Below, one piece after another: positions 5,637-13,333 of a stretch of DNA of 14,577 nucleotides. Source of the stretch: Candidatus Saccharimonadota bacterium (GTDB lineage Bacteria; Patescibacteriota; Saccharimonadia; Saccharimonadales; Saccharimonadaceae); contig JAFWHP010000026.1 in NCBI GenBank assembly GCA_017515125.1, forward strand, positions 1 through 14,577. The letters run 5' to 3'. The position numbers and the translations under genes are program-made. Each line of letters begins with the position of its first letter. Positions within the stretch are counted from its first letter, which is position 1. The notes under the pieces were generated by a model that was not told the DNA's origin, did no database searches, and saw only the letters and a program-made list of their open reading frames with translations.

Positions 5637-6617
5637 CTAGGCCGCTGATTCGAGGGTCTGCGATTGATCCGACCTGGAATAACTATCGAAATCAATAATC
5701 TTCCCTGCCGGGCTAGAGGGGCGTTCTGTAGCGCTTAGGGCGAGTTGTTTATTATTATGGTCATACACGAGGCCGGCGATCGCGCCGGGAGCTTTCATGT
5801 TTTCGAAGGCAGCTTTGGTAGCTTCGAGGAGCTGGCTACTATCGCCGACGGCAGATAAAGTAGTTAGAACGTCGTCGAATGATTTAATTAACCTAGCGGC
5901 AACAAGCTCTTCGTTAGTATATAAATCGCCTGCCCTTTCGGACTGCTCCAAGACGACCGAATTGTAATCCTGGCCGGTAGTTTCGGCGATTTGCTTAGCT
6001 TGATCGCGAAGAATGGAGTTTAGCCTTTCCTTTTTGGAAGAATCGGCTGGTGGTCTATCTACAGAAACAACAGCATCAAAGCTGAGCGACGGTTGAGACT
6101 GCTCGCTAGGGTTCACAATTTGCTTAGTGGTACGGTCGTATTCTAGACCACTCAGTACATTGGTGGACTGTAGATTATTGTAAGAGGCCTGAAGGGCGCT
6201 GGCGAGCTGAGCATTTTGGCCGCCTGCGGAAAGGGCGGTAAGGACGTCGCTAAATGAATTAGCGGCCCTGGCGGCGACTAGCTCTCCATTAGTATATAAC
6301 TCGGCTTGATCTAACCTGGCGGAATTAGGGTCGCGACCGGTAGTTTCGGCGATAAGTTCGGCCTGATTGCGGAGGAGAGAATTTAACTTTTGCTTTTTAT
6401 CGGGACTGAACTCGATATCCGGATTAGCCTTTGGGGTCTGGATTGGTGGCATAGCATCAGCAAAAGCAGCGCGAATAGCAGCTTTGCCCATCTTTTCGGC
6501 AGTTTCTCTAGGTAGTTCATTGGCGCCTTCACTAACCGCTTCGGAACCATTGGCAACCGTCACGTTAAATTCGTTTATTGGTTCATTGCTGGAACTGGGC
6601 ATTCTTTCGCCATGCAT
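5637..6617 (-). CDS. Unknown protein with two tandem ~100-residue repeats
   Basis: I do not recognise this 326-residue protein. Its body is an internal duplication. Repeat 1 (about residues 75-170) has KLNSLLRNQAELIAETTG, LYTNGELVAARAANSFSDVL and a final GLEYDRTTKQ. Repeat 2 (about 195-300) has RLNSILRDQAKQIAETTG, LYTNEELVAARLIKSFDDVL and GLVYDHNNKQ. Each unit looks helical with a short hydrophilic end. The N-terminal 70 residues and the C-terminal tail are low-complexity and probably disordered. There is no signal peptide or membrane helix. The start has AAGGAGG 11 nt upstream, slightly long; ATG at 6602 is an alternative. The -10 TATAAT at 6653-6648 gives a short leader and is divergent from the DUF4868 gene, so the two may be co-regulated. 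Confidence 0.75.
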   Translation of the reverse strand: MHGERMPSSSNEPINEFNVTVANGSEAVSEGANELPRETAEKMGKAAIRAAFADAMPPIQTPKANPDIEFSPDKKQKLNSLLRNQAELIAETTGRDPNSARLDQAELYTNGELVAARAANSFSDVLTALSAGGQNAQLASALQASYNNLQSTNVLSGLEYDRTTKQIVNPSEQSQPSLSFDAVVSVDRPPADSSKKERLNSILRDQAKQIAETTGQDYNSVVLEQSERAGDLYTNEELVAARLIKSFDDVLTTLSAVGDSSQLLEATKAAFENMKAPGAIAGLVYDHNNKQLALSATERPSSPAGKIIDFDSYSRSDQSQTLESAA

Positions 6618-6647
6618 AATATAGTCAACCTCCTTATTATTAGAATG

Positions 6648-6683
6648 ATTATAACATATTTATCGTAAAAAGTGTGATATAAT
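6648..6683. promoter_or_regulatory. Divergent promoter pair between 6617 and 6708
   Basis: Leftward extended -10 TGT-TATAAT occupies 6656-6648 on the minus strand. Rightward extended -10 TGA-TATAAT occupies 6675-6683 on the plus strand. Only about 24 bp separate the two -10 boxes, so the -35 regions overlap and the promoters may interfere or share control. Confidence 0.55.
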
Positions 6684-6707
6684 GTAAAAAAATAAGAGAG
6701 GTAAGAT

Positions 6708-7736
6708 ATGGAAAACAATACTGAGAATATGGGTGGCAATAACGACAGCTCGAATGACCAGACTGGGGAGCCGTTTGATGTCTTTCTCTGGGCGAATGAG
6801 ATTGATGAGATAAAAAATAATGTCTCGGCGGAGTTGTTTTTGTTTAATAAAAATTATACGCCATTTAAAATCAAATATTCAGATAAGTTGACGGGGGCGG
6901 TAAAGGCTATGTTTATGCAAGAGGCGATTTCGTATATCATTACGGAGGCGGATAAGGGGCTGGAATGCCGCGAGTACGAACGAGCTGACGGCGAAGAGAA
7001 AGTCATTTATCGCACTTCCCTTTCTAAAGTAGGGCGCGCTGAAACTTTGATTCATTTAATTGAGAATGAGTACAAGGATATTGATTATTTCTCGGAGAAC
7101 GAATATGATTTCAAAAAAGTGAAAGGCATTATTGCTAAATTTACCTATCCCGGAGAGGAAGGTATGAAAACATTTTATATAGCAAAACTCTTGCCCGCTT
7201 CGGCAGCACTCAAGGGGGCGACGTCCTGGGAAATTAACGGAGAGTCGTTCGAGCCGTTTTCGGCAGAGATTGCACTGAAGATGCCAGAAGACAATCAGAC
7301 GGCGATTGTGGATGGTACGATTATTGTGTTTAATCAAGCGAAATTTGAAAATTTGTTTCAATATGACTATAAGTCACAGGTCATTGCGGAGGCAAAAGCG
7401 AAGGAATTGACCGAAAAGTATAAATTATCGTTTGCGGAGGGGCTGACACTTGATTCCCTTCTGGCGGACAAGAAGCCCTTGCTTAAAAAAGTGCAAGCTA
7501 TGGATATTGCGGAAGAAATGCCGCAGGATAAATTACTCGATTACGCAGATGAGATGCAGCTAGAATTGATGACAGATGATGATGGGTCGATTATTATCAT
7601 GGACGATAAAGATTTAACTATGTTCGTGAATCTAATTAACGAAGATTATTATGTATCGCCAGTGAATGGAAAAAGATACGAGATTAAGTCGAAAAAGCTA
7701 CTTGGCGAACCTGATGGCGAGCCGCCGAGAGGATAG
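6708..7736 (+). CDS. DUF4868 (KwaB-like) protein
   Basis: This 342-residue soluble protein matches my memory of the DUF4868 family: an N-terminal region of the type VSAELFLFNKNYTPFKIKY, a central KGIIAKFTYPGEEGMKTFYIAKLL strand segment, the signature IIVFNQAKFENLFQYD (about 206-221), a helical stretch after it, and a C-terminal LINEDYYVSPVNGKRYEIKSKK. DUF4868 includes KwaB, the cytosolic partner of the membrane protein KwaA in the Kiwa anti-phage system. No KwaA-like four-helix membrane protein is adjacent, so this would be a solitary member. The first 20 residues are Asn/Asp-rich and probably disordered. Its ribosome binding site is AGAGG, 6 nt from the ATG, behind an extended -10 at 6678-6683. 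A MITE-like palindrome starts 4 nt after the stop. A defence role is inference from the family. Confidence 0.7.
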   Translation: MENNTENMGGNNDSSNDQTGEPFDVFLWANEIDEIKNNVSAELFLFNKNYTPFKIKYSDKLTGAVKAMFMQEAISYIITEADKGLECREYERADGEEKVIYRTSLSKVGRAETLIHLIENEYKDIDYFSENEYDFKKVKGIIAKFTYPGEEGMKTFYIAKLLPASAALKGATSWEINGESFEPFSAEIALKMPEDNQTAIVDGTIIVFNQAKFENLFQYDYKSQVIAEAKAKELTEKYKLSFAEGLTLDSLLADKKPLLKKVQAMDIAEEMPQDKLLDYADEMQLELMTDDDGSIIIMDDKDLTMFVNLINEDYYVSPVNGKRYEIKSKKLLGEPDGEPPRG

Positions 7737-7739
7737 ATT

Positions 7740-7922
7740 TAAACCCCACACTTACTCGCGGTGAACTCACGCCAAGTTATTTTTGACAACGTTTCGCCCG
7801 TTCGTTGCTCCGAGCAAGTTATCAGACTTGCTTACGCAAATCTGTAACTTTACTGCGCAACTCTCGGGGAAAAGTTGTAAAAAATAAATGGGTTCGTTCA
7901 ATGCTCGTTCGCGTGGGGTTTA
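7740..7922. mobile_element. 183-bp imperfect palindrome, MITE-like
   Basis: The terminal inverted repeats are TAAACCCCAC (7740-7749) and GTGGGGTTTA (7913-7922). Inward, the arms keep matching with mismatches: TTATTTTTGACAAC against the complement TTATTTTTTACAAC, and near the centre AAGTTATCAGACTTGC against AAGTTACAGATTTGC, around a TTAC turn. Both ends abut TA, which would fit a TA-duplicating (IS630/mariner-like) mobiliser; that is inference. No transposase frame is inside. It lies between convergent genes and, if transcribed, could also act as a two-way transcription stop. Confidence 0.6.
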
Positions 7923-7942
7923 GAATCCTAAAACTATCAGCA

Positions 7943-8473
7943 CTAGAGTTCGTAGTACGGGGCGTCGACGAAGTTGGATTCGCCGAGGGTTTTGAAGGTT
8001 TTTTCGAGGTCGGCGCGGGCTGATTCGACGGAATCGTTCGGGGCTAAATCGGATTCGATTTTTGCATAGTAACCTTTAAGCTTGTCTATCTTGTCAAGAT
8101 AAATCATGATACCATCACCCATGTCGAGCTCCTTCCGACGACGAGAAATTTCGGCGACTGGTCTAAAACCGAGTTGCAGGATAATATTTACTAGCTTCTC
8201 ATAATCGACGACAGCAGTCTTCTCGACAATATCTACGCCGGAATCTTCGATATGACGCTTCATGATGAAATAATACTTAGCTGGCTTGTCGACCGCTTTC
8301 ATTTCGGTAGACATGATGAGCTTCGGGAAATTAGAATTTGGCTTGTAGTTTTTCGGAACATAGATGCGGTTATGCTGCCAATAGACGGGAGAAAAATTGA
8401 ATTTAATGTCTTTGAATTTTTGTTCGAATGCTTCGTGGTTTTTGAGCTTGCATTTTAGGATGACTTTTTTCAT
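7943..8473 (-). CDS. CYTH-domain (CyaB / triphosphate tunnel) family protein
   Basis: This 176-residue protein resembles the class IV adenylate cyclase CyaB / thiamine-triphosphatase superfamily, which handles organic triphosphates in a beta tunnel. Support comes from an N-terminal strand starting MKKVILKCKLKN, the YYFIMKRHI strand, the middle VDYEKLVNIILQLGFRPVAEISRRRKE segment and the GIMIYLDKIDKLKGYYAKIESDL segment typical of CYTH C-terminal strands. The usual N-terminal ExExK is altered (LKCKLKN), so catalysis is uncertain. The start codon overlaps the recJ stop as ATGA, indicating translational coupling. A TGA-TATAAT lies 6 nt before the ATG inside the recJ end, so an internal leaderless promoter is also possible. 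The substrate cannot be read from the sequence. Confidence 0.65.
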   Translation of the reverse strand: MKKVILKCKLKNHEAFEQKFKDIKFNFSPVYWQHNRIYVPKNYKPNSNFPKLIMSTEMKAVDKPAKYYFIMKRHIEDSGVDIVEKTAVVDYEKLVNIILQLGFRPVAEISRRRKELDMGDGIMIYLDKIDKLKGYYAKIESDLAPNDSVESARADLEKTFKTLGESNFVDAPYYEL

Positions 8474-10089
8474 AGTTTTATTATATCACAGATGCGAGCC
8501 TCGACAGTCTTAAGACCCCTGAACTCGTTTTTGCAGAGTTTAACCAGCAGCTCGATACGGTCGAATTGAGGGTCAATATCTAGCCAGTCTTGAGGAGCAT
8601 AGAAAGAAACGGCTTTAAGGTATTTGTTTTTGGAGTCCTTAAGGTCGAGGCGCAAATGGTTGCGGTCAGCGCCCATGCGAGCAACATTCTCGAGGCGAAC
8701 GTCTTTCAGGTGGAAAATTGGCTCTTCGTTGCCTGGTCCGAATGGCTCTAGTTTGGCGAGATCGTCCAAAAATTCGAGAGTGAGCTCCGAGAAGTTGCCG
8801 ACGACCAGGTCAGCATGTGGCCTGAAAAAACGCGCTTGGTTTTCGAGTCCCAGCGAGCGATAGTACTCATTTAGCTGCTCGCGGAATTTGTACAGGTTTT
8901 TGCCATCAACTTTTACCCCTGCCGCGGCGGCGTGCCCACCACCACTAATGATAGAGTCTTTCACGAACGCCAGAGCCTCAGCAAGGTTAAAATCGCCAAA
9001 ACTACGGCCAGAACCCTTAAAAATACCCTCTGTGGTTTCGGTCAAAACAAAGGCAGGCTTATGATAGTCCTCGACTAGGCGGCCAGCAACGATACCAATA
9101 ATTCCCTCATGCCATTTGCCGGTTTCGATAATTACTGGGTCACTCTGAACCCCACGATCTTTAATCTCCCTAGTAGCTAAAAGCTGCTCAGCTTTACGCT
9201 TCTGGTTGAGCTGCTCTAATTTTTCGGCAAGCGGGGCTGCCGCCATGGGACTTGTGGCGCGCAGAAGATTTAGAGATAATTCGGCGGTATCGAGTCGGCC
9301 AGCAGCATTAAGGCGCGGGCCGATTCCAAAACCAATAGTTTCGGTGTTGATGCTATTGATTTGGGCTTTCTTCATTAACTCTTTAAGACCAGGACGACGA
9401 GTTTTAGACAAGACTATCATGCCATAGAAGCTGAGGATACGGTTTTCATCAATAAGAGTCATGCTATCGCAAATGGTGCCAAGAAGAACAAGATCTAGAA
9501 GCCATTTTTCCTGACCGGCAGGAATTAGCTCTTTTTTTACGAGGGCTTGAGCGAGTTTAAAAGCGACACCGACGCCGGCAAGGTTTTGAAGACTTTCGGT
9601 GGGATGATCCTTGCGATGAGGATTTATTACAGCGATAGCCTCTGGCATTTCGGCTTCGGTTTCGTGATGATCTGTGACGATAGTGTCGATTTTCTCTACA
9701 TTTAGTTCGTCGATAATGGCGTGATTACGCGAGCCGCAGTCGACCGTAACAACGAGAGTGGCCTGCTCGTTCTTGGCGCGCTCAATTAGACGACTACTCA
9801 TGCCGTATCCATCAGCAAAACGATCTGGAAGCATAATGTCGAGATACTCGGGATTGACGCCTGCTAGAATAAGAGACTCTGCCATAACTGTACTTGCGGT
9901 GACGCCGTCAACGTCATAATCGCCGTAAATGAGGATTTTTTCGCGATTCTTGATAGCCCGCCCGATACGTTCAATGGCTTTATCCATATCGTATAGAATA
10001 AACGGGTCGGCAAGGTCTTTGTATTGTGGGGCCATAAAACTAGGGGTAAGATTCCTCGATTTGAGTAGCTGAATAAATAATTTGTTCAT
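8470..10089 (-). CDS. recJ: Single-stranded-DNA-specific 5'-3' exonuclease RecJ
   Basis: RecJ degrades single-stranded DNA 5' to 3' in recombination and repair. The DHH phosphoesterase motifs are complete: DYDVDG (residues 57-62), VDCG (116-119), DHH (140-142) and the Asp of GTICD (208). The DHHA1 signature GGGHAAAAG is at 383-391. A C-terminal OB-fold-like domain (about 435-539) follows, with LEPFGPGNEEP. The 539 residues are near the length of typical RecJ. The gene begins 2 nt after the stop of the winged-helix gene and overlaps the CYTH gene by 4 nt, so the three form one operon. Its ribosome binding site is weak, suggesting dependence on upstream translation. Confidence 0.95.
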   Translation of the reverse strand: MNKLFIQLLKSRNLTPSFMAPQYKDLADPFILYDMDKAIERIGRAIKNREKILIYGDYDVDGVTASTVMAESLILAGVNPEYLDIMLPDRFADGYGMSSRLIERAKNEQATLVVTVDCGSRNHAIIDELNVEKIDTIVTDHHETEAEMPEAIAVINPHRKDHPTESLQNLAGVGVAFKLAQALVKKELIPAGQEKWLLDLVLLGTICDSMTLIDENRILSFYGMIVLSKTRRPGLKELMKKAQINSINTETIGFGIGPRLNAAGRLDTAELSLNLLRATSPMAAAPLAEKLEQLNQKRKAEQLLATREIKDRGVQSDPVIIETGKWHEGIIGIVAGRLVEDYHKPAFVLTETTEGIFKGSGRSFGDFNLAEALAFVKDSIISGGGHAAAAGVKVDGKNLYKFREQLNEYYRSLGLENQARFFRPHADLVVGNFSELTLEFLDDLAKLEPFGPGNEEPIFHLKDVRLENVARMGADRNHLRLDLKDSKNKYLKAVSFYAPQDWLDIDPQFDRIELLVKLCKNEFRGLKTVEARICDIIKL

Positions 10090-10091
10090 TT

Positions 10092-10382
10092 TTACCCTAT
10101 CTTTTTGCTCGGTTTGGAACCTTTTTGGCTTTTAATCACGATAGACTGAAGTTCCTTCAGAATCGGATAGCGTTTATTGGTCTGGTAAATCTTTGTTTTG
10201 CCTTTTTTGGTGACGATAAGAAAATTGCCAGTAGCAAGACGCTCTAATTCCCTTTGGACGTTGCCTGGATCCTCTTTGATTAACTTCGCTAGACCACGAA
10301 CATGAGTCTTAAAATCAGGGTATTTCGCGAATACCACTAAAATTTTGCGCCGGGCGCGGGACGTGACAAATAATTCTAACAT
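10092..10382 (-). CDS. Small winged helix-turn-helix transcriptional regulator
   Basis: This 96-residue protein has the winged-helix pattern: helix 1 (LFVTSRARRKILVVFAKYP), helix 2 and recognition helix (HVRGLAKLIKEDPGNVQRELERLATGNFL) and a wing (IVTKKGKTKIYQTNKRYPIL). It ends in a basic C-terminus. It resembles ArsR/MarR-like regulators, and no metal-binding Cys cluster is seen. As first gene of the operon with recJ and the CYTH protein, it may autoregulate. The -35 of its promoter lies in the dyad TTGTATTTTTTACAACG (10421-10437), a plausible operator. The ATG follows a GAGG ribosome binding site. Confidence 0.8.
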   Translation of the reverse strand: MLELFVTSRARRKILVVFAKYPDFKTHVRGLAKLIKEDPGNVQRELERLATGNFLIVTKKGKTKIYQTNKRYPILKELQSIVIKSQKGSKPSKKIG

Positions 10383-10405
10383 ATTACCTCGCTTTAACTT
10401 TCTCT

Positions 10406-10437
10406 ATTATAGCACATGATTTGTATTTTTTACAACG
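10406..10437 (-). promoter_or_regulatory. Promoter of the regulator-recJ-CYTH operon with overlapping dyad
   Basis: On the minus strand the extended -10 TGC-TATAAT spans 10414-10406, with TTGTAA (10435-10430) at 18-bp spacing as -35. The dyad GTAttttttTAC within TTGTATTTTTTACAACG overlaps the -35. The same 17-mer occurs at 472-488 in the terminator hairpin. Confidence 0.5.
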
Positions 10438-10493
10438 TTTTAGCATTAATTGTGATTCGGTCCGAAACTTGAGGTTCTTGTAAACGCTTATGC

Positions 10494-10521
10494 TTGAAAG
10501 ATGGGTAAGGTTTAGTATAAT
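10494..10521 (+). promoter_or_regulatory. Promoter of the FNT-family gene
   Basis: TTGAAA (10494-10499), a 16-bp spacer and TATAAT (10516-10521) are present. The start is expected near 10528, just upstream of the GGAGG. Confidence 0.6.
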
Positions 10522-10542
10522 TGAGTGAAGAAATGGAGGTAT

Positions 10543-11148
10543 ATGAAAAAATTAAGACGATACGCTAACTTGGCGCGACTTTCAATTGGGGCGAGCTTGT
10601 TAATAGGGTTGGGCGATTACGTTCTACTAAAAATTGGGGAGCCGTTGGGACCGTTTTTGTTTGCTTTTGGACTGCTAGGAGTCTGCATTCTAGGATTAAA
10701 CCTATTTACTGGAAAGTGTGGATTTTGGGTTGAGGACGGTATTTCGGTAGTAGATTTGCTGATTATTCTGGTCGTAAACTTAGTGGCAGGATATGGGTTT
10801 GGGGCGCTGTTTTCCATGATGGATGCGTCGGTAGTAGCGGCGGCTGAGGGGAAAGTGGCGAATTGGAGCTGCGATATGGCATTCTTTTTGAAATCGGTGA
10901 TGTGCGGGGCGATTATGTATCTCGCGGTGGAACTGTATCGACGTGGGACTAAACTGGGGATTTTGCTCGGTATACCACTGTTTATCTTCTCGGGGTTTCA
11001 ACATTCGATTGCAAATGTGATCACAATGGGGGTGGCGGGGGCGTTTAGTCTTTCAGTGCTGTTGTGTGCTTTGGGAAACTTGGTAGGGGCACTGGGAGCG
11101 TGGAGTTTGTGTTGCGGGGTGAAGATGCCGAGATTGCCGAATGATTAG
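10543..11148 (+). CDS. Formate/nitrite transporter (FNT) family membrane protein, short form
   Basis: FNT proteins are pentameric channels for small monovalent anions such as formate, nitrite or hydrosulfide. Here there are about six membrane segments (roughly 12-32, 36-56, 70-93, 114-132, 137-150, 165-190). The signatures are GLNLFTGK (51-58, family LFTGN-like), GFQHSIANV (151-159, carrying the conserved pore His154) and GNLVGALG (178-185). At 201 residues it is shorter than FocA (about 285), but short bacterial members exist. I chose the ATG at 10543, 3 nt after GGAGG; a GTG at 10525 would lie at the predicted transcription start. It is monocistronic or followed by priA 43 nt later, which has its own -10. 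The transported anion is not deducible. Confidence 0.85.
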   Translation: MKKLRRYANLARLSIGASLLIGLGDYVLLKIGEPLGPFLFAFGLLGVCILGLNLFTGKCGFWVEDGISVVDLLIILVVNLVAGYGFGALFSMMDASVVAAAEGKVANWSCDMAFFLKSVMCGAIMYLAVELYRRGTKLGILLGIPLFIFSGFQHSIANVITMGVAGAFSLSVLLCALGNLVGALGAWSLCCGVKMPRLPND

Positions 11149-11179
11149 ATGTCAAAACAAAATATCAATTGAGTTGTAG

Positions 11180-11185
11180 TATAAT
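11180..11185 (+). promoter_or_regulatory. -10 box placed for a leaderless priA message
   Basis: TAG-TATAAT is separated from the priA ATG by exactly TAGTGT (6 nt), and there is no Shine-Dalgarno. A -35 is not obvious. The same TAGTATAAT core is found at 543-551 and 10513-10521. Confidence 0.5.
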
Positions 11186-11191
11186 TAGTGT

Positions 11192-13201
11192 ATGTTTTAT
11201 GAGGTAATACCGGAGGGACGGGTGGAGGAGCTCACGTATCATTTTGACGGTGCGCAGGGCAGCGGCGTACAGAGCAAAAAAAATGATGATACGAATGGAA
11301 ACGGTAGCGGTTCCCTTGCGGCTGGAACGATCGTGATGGTGCCAGTGGGTCGAAGAATAGTGCCAGGAGTGATAGTTAAAAAAGTTGTACAACCAGATTT
11401 TAAGACGCGAGCGATTTCGAAGATTTTGTACTCAAAGGCACTACCACGACATTTGCTCGCGACGATTCGATTTGTCCACGAGTATTATCTAGCGCCGTCT
11501 GGACTAGCGGTGTCGCTGATACTGCCACGAGGGGTACAGAAGAAGCGACGTAAAACCGAGCAAGCGCTCGGTAGCTCGCTAGGTAAATCCCATAAGAAAA
11601 CCGAACAGTTCCCTGTTTTGGCCAAAATTCGGCTGAATGAGGCGCAAAAAAAGGCGCTAAAAGCCCTTCAAGAGGCTCCAGGAACCACGAAACTACTACA
11701 TGGCGTGACTGGAAGCGGAAAGACCAATATATACCTCAAAATGGCTCTAGACGCGCTACAGGAGCATAAATCGACCATACTTTTAGTGCCGGAAATAGCG
11801 CTGACAGGGCAACTTGTTCGGGTTTTTACGGAGGTTTTTGGCGAAAAAGTAGTTTTGATACATTCGAGGCAGACCGAGGCAGAACGACATTTGATTTTTG
11901 AAAGAATACTACTATCTGAGGAACCACTGATTGTGGTCGGGCCACGTTCGGCGTTGTTTGCGCCAGTGACAAAACTAGGACTTATTTTAATCGACGAAGA
12001 ACATGAAGGGGCTTATTTTCAAGAGAACCCACCGAAATATTCGGCGATTCGGATGGCGAGTTTTATGGCAAAGGCAGCTAGAGCTTCGCTAGTACTTGGT
12101 TCAGCTACTCCAACAGTGGAGGATTATTATCTCGCATCTAAGCGGCAGTCGGTAGTAGAGTTGACTCAAAAAGCTAAGGATGCGGCAGTGCGCCCCACAG
12201 TTCGGTTAATTGATTTTAAAACTCGAGAGAATTTCACAAAAAATAAATACTTTTCAAATGATTTGCTAAAAGCGATTTCTAGGAATCTCGGAGAGAGGCG
12301 ACAAACGTTAATCTTTCATAACCGACGGGGGTCGTCGCCGCTAACGATATGCGAGAGTTGCGGCGAAGAAATATTGTGTCCGAACTGTTTTTTACCGTTG
12401 ACGCTTCATGCGGATGAATATGTATTACAATGCCATACTTGCGGTTTTTCCGAAAAACTACCGGCCTGTTGTCCTAAATGTGGTACGCCGGGGCTAGTAC
12501 ATAAGGGGTTTGGGACGAAGTTGCTCGAAACGGAGATAAAACGGATCTTCCCAAAAGCGCGTGTAAGGAGATTTGATGCAGACAATAAAAAAGGCGAGAG
12601 CCTAGATGCGGTGTACTCGGAGGTGCGTGACGGAGAGGTGGATATATTAGTGGGGACTCAGACGTTGGCTAAGGGACTAGATTTGCCACGACTAGCAACG
12701 GTAGGAGTGGTCCAGGCTGATGCCGGAATATCCTTGCCGGATTACATGGCAGAGGAAAGGACTTTTCAGCTACTGACTCAGGTAATAGGACGAGTAGGGC
12801 GAGGACATATTGATACGGCCGAGGTTTTTATACAGACATTTCGGCCAGAACATCCAGTTTTGGGATTTGCGGCAAATGAGGATTATGCTGGGTTTTACAA
12901 ATATGCGATACGGCAACGTCGGGTGGCTGGGTTTCCGCCGTTTCGATTCGTGATGAAGCTTGAAATTGCGATGAAAACGGAGAAACTGGTTCTAAAAAAA
13001 GTGCGCGAACTAGTAGCTCGACTGTCACTTGACGAAAGATTGACTGTTTCCCCGCCCCAACCAGGATTCCACGAGCGGACCGCAAATGGCTATACCTGGC
13101 AGATTCTGGTGCGGAGTCAGTCACGAAAGGCTTTAGTTGAGGCGTGTGAAGGGCTGGATAAAAATTTTAAGATTACATTAGACCCGCCGGGACTGTTATA
13201 G
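11192..13201 (+). CDS. priA: Primosomal protein N' (replication restart helicase PriA)
   Basis: PriA recognises stalled forks and reloads the replisome by 3'-5' helicase action. It has an N-terminal DNA-binding domain (about 1-110), Walker A GVTGSGKT (171-178), a DEEH Walker B (268-271), eight zinc-binding-type cysteines (387, 390, 396, 399, 414, 417, 427, 430), motif V GTQTLAKGLDLPR and motif VI QVIGRVGRG. At 669 residues it is shorter than E. coli PriA (about 730). Two low-complexity segments are unusual: an Asn/Gly/Ser-rich loop (about 21-42) that splits the first strands, and a Lys/Ser/Gln linker (about 117-140) before the helicase core. The start has no ribosome binding site and sits 6 nt after TATAAT, so leaderless initiation is likely. 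Confidence 0.95.
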   Translation: MFYEVIPEGRVEELTYHFDGAQGSGVQSKKNDDTNGNGSGSLAAGTIVMVPVGRRIVPGVIVKKVVQPDFKTRAISKILYSKALPRHLLATIRFVHEYYLAPSGLAVSLILPRGVQKKRRKTEQALGSSLGKSHKKTEQFPVLAKIRLNEAQKKALKALQEAPGTTKLLHGVTGSGKTNIYLKMALDALQEHKSTILLVPEIALTGQLVRVFTEVFGEKVVLIHSRQTEAERHLIFERILLSEEPLIVVGPRSALFAPVTKLGLILIDEEHEGAYFQENPPKYSAIRMASFMAKAARASLVLGSATPTVEDYYLASKRQSVVELTQKAKDAAVRPTVRLIDFKTRENFTKNKYFSNDLLKAISRNLGERRQTLIFHNRRGSSPLTICESCGEEILCPNCFLPLTLHADEYVLQCHTCGFSEKLPACCPKCGTPGLVHKGFGTKLLETEIKRIFPKARVRRFDADNKKGESLDAVYSEVRDGEVDILVGTQTLAKGLDLPRLATVGVVQADAGISLPDYMAEERTFQLLTQVIGRVGRGHIDTAEVFIQTFRPEHPVLGFAANEDYAGFYKYAIRQRRVAGFPPFRFVMKLEIAMKTEKLVLKKVRELVARLSLDERLTVSPPQPGFHERTANGYTWQILVRSQSRKALVEACEGLDKNFKITLDPPGLL

Positions 13202-13333
13202 ATGTTTATGCTTTTTTAGGAAAAAATCTAGCAAAAGAAACTGGTGCCTGGTCCAAACTGGAAGTGAATCTCGTTTCGGATTTTATTCGTGATAGATTTG
13301 TGATAAAATTAGATTAAATAATAAAGGAGGTTT

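Noticed and set aside
5612..5652. Short plus frame after AATAGGAGG near 5605
   Set aside because: A GGAGG is present, but the frame (TTG or ATG start) has only about 8-10 codons and runs into the antisense of the 5637-6617 gene.
7805..8023. 72-codon plus-strand frame across the 7740-7922 palindrome
   Set aside because: It runs out of a palindromic element into the antisense of the CYTH gene and has no ribosome binding site; a shadow frame.
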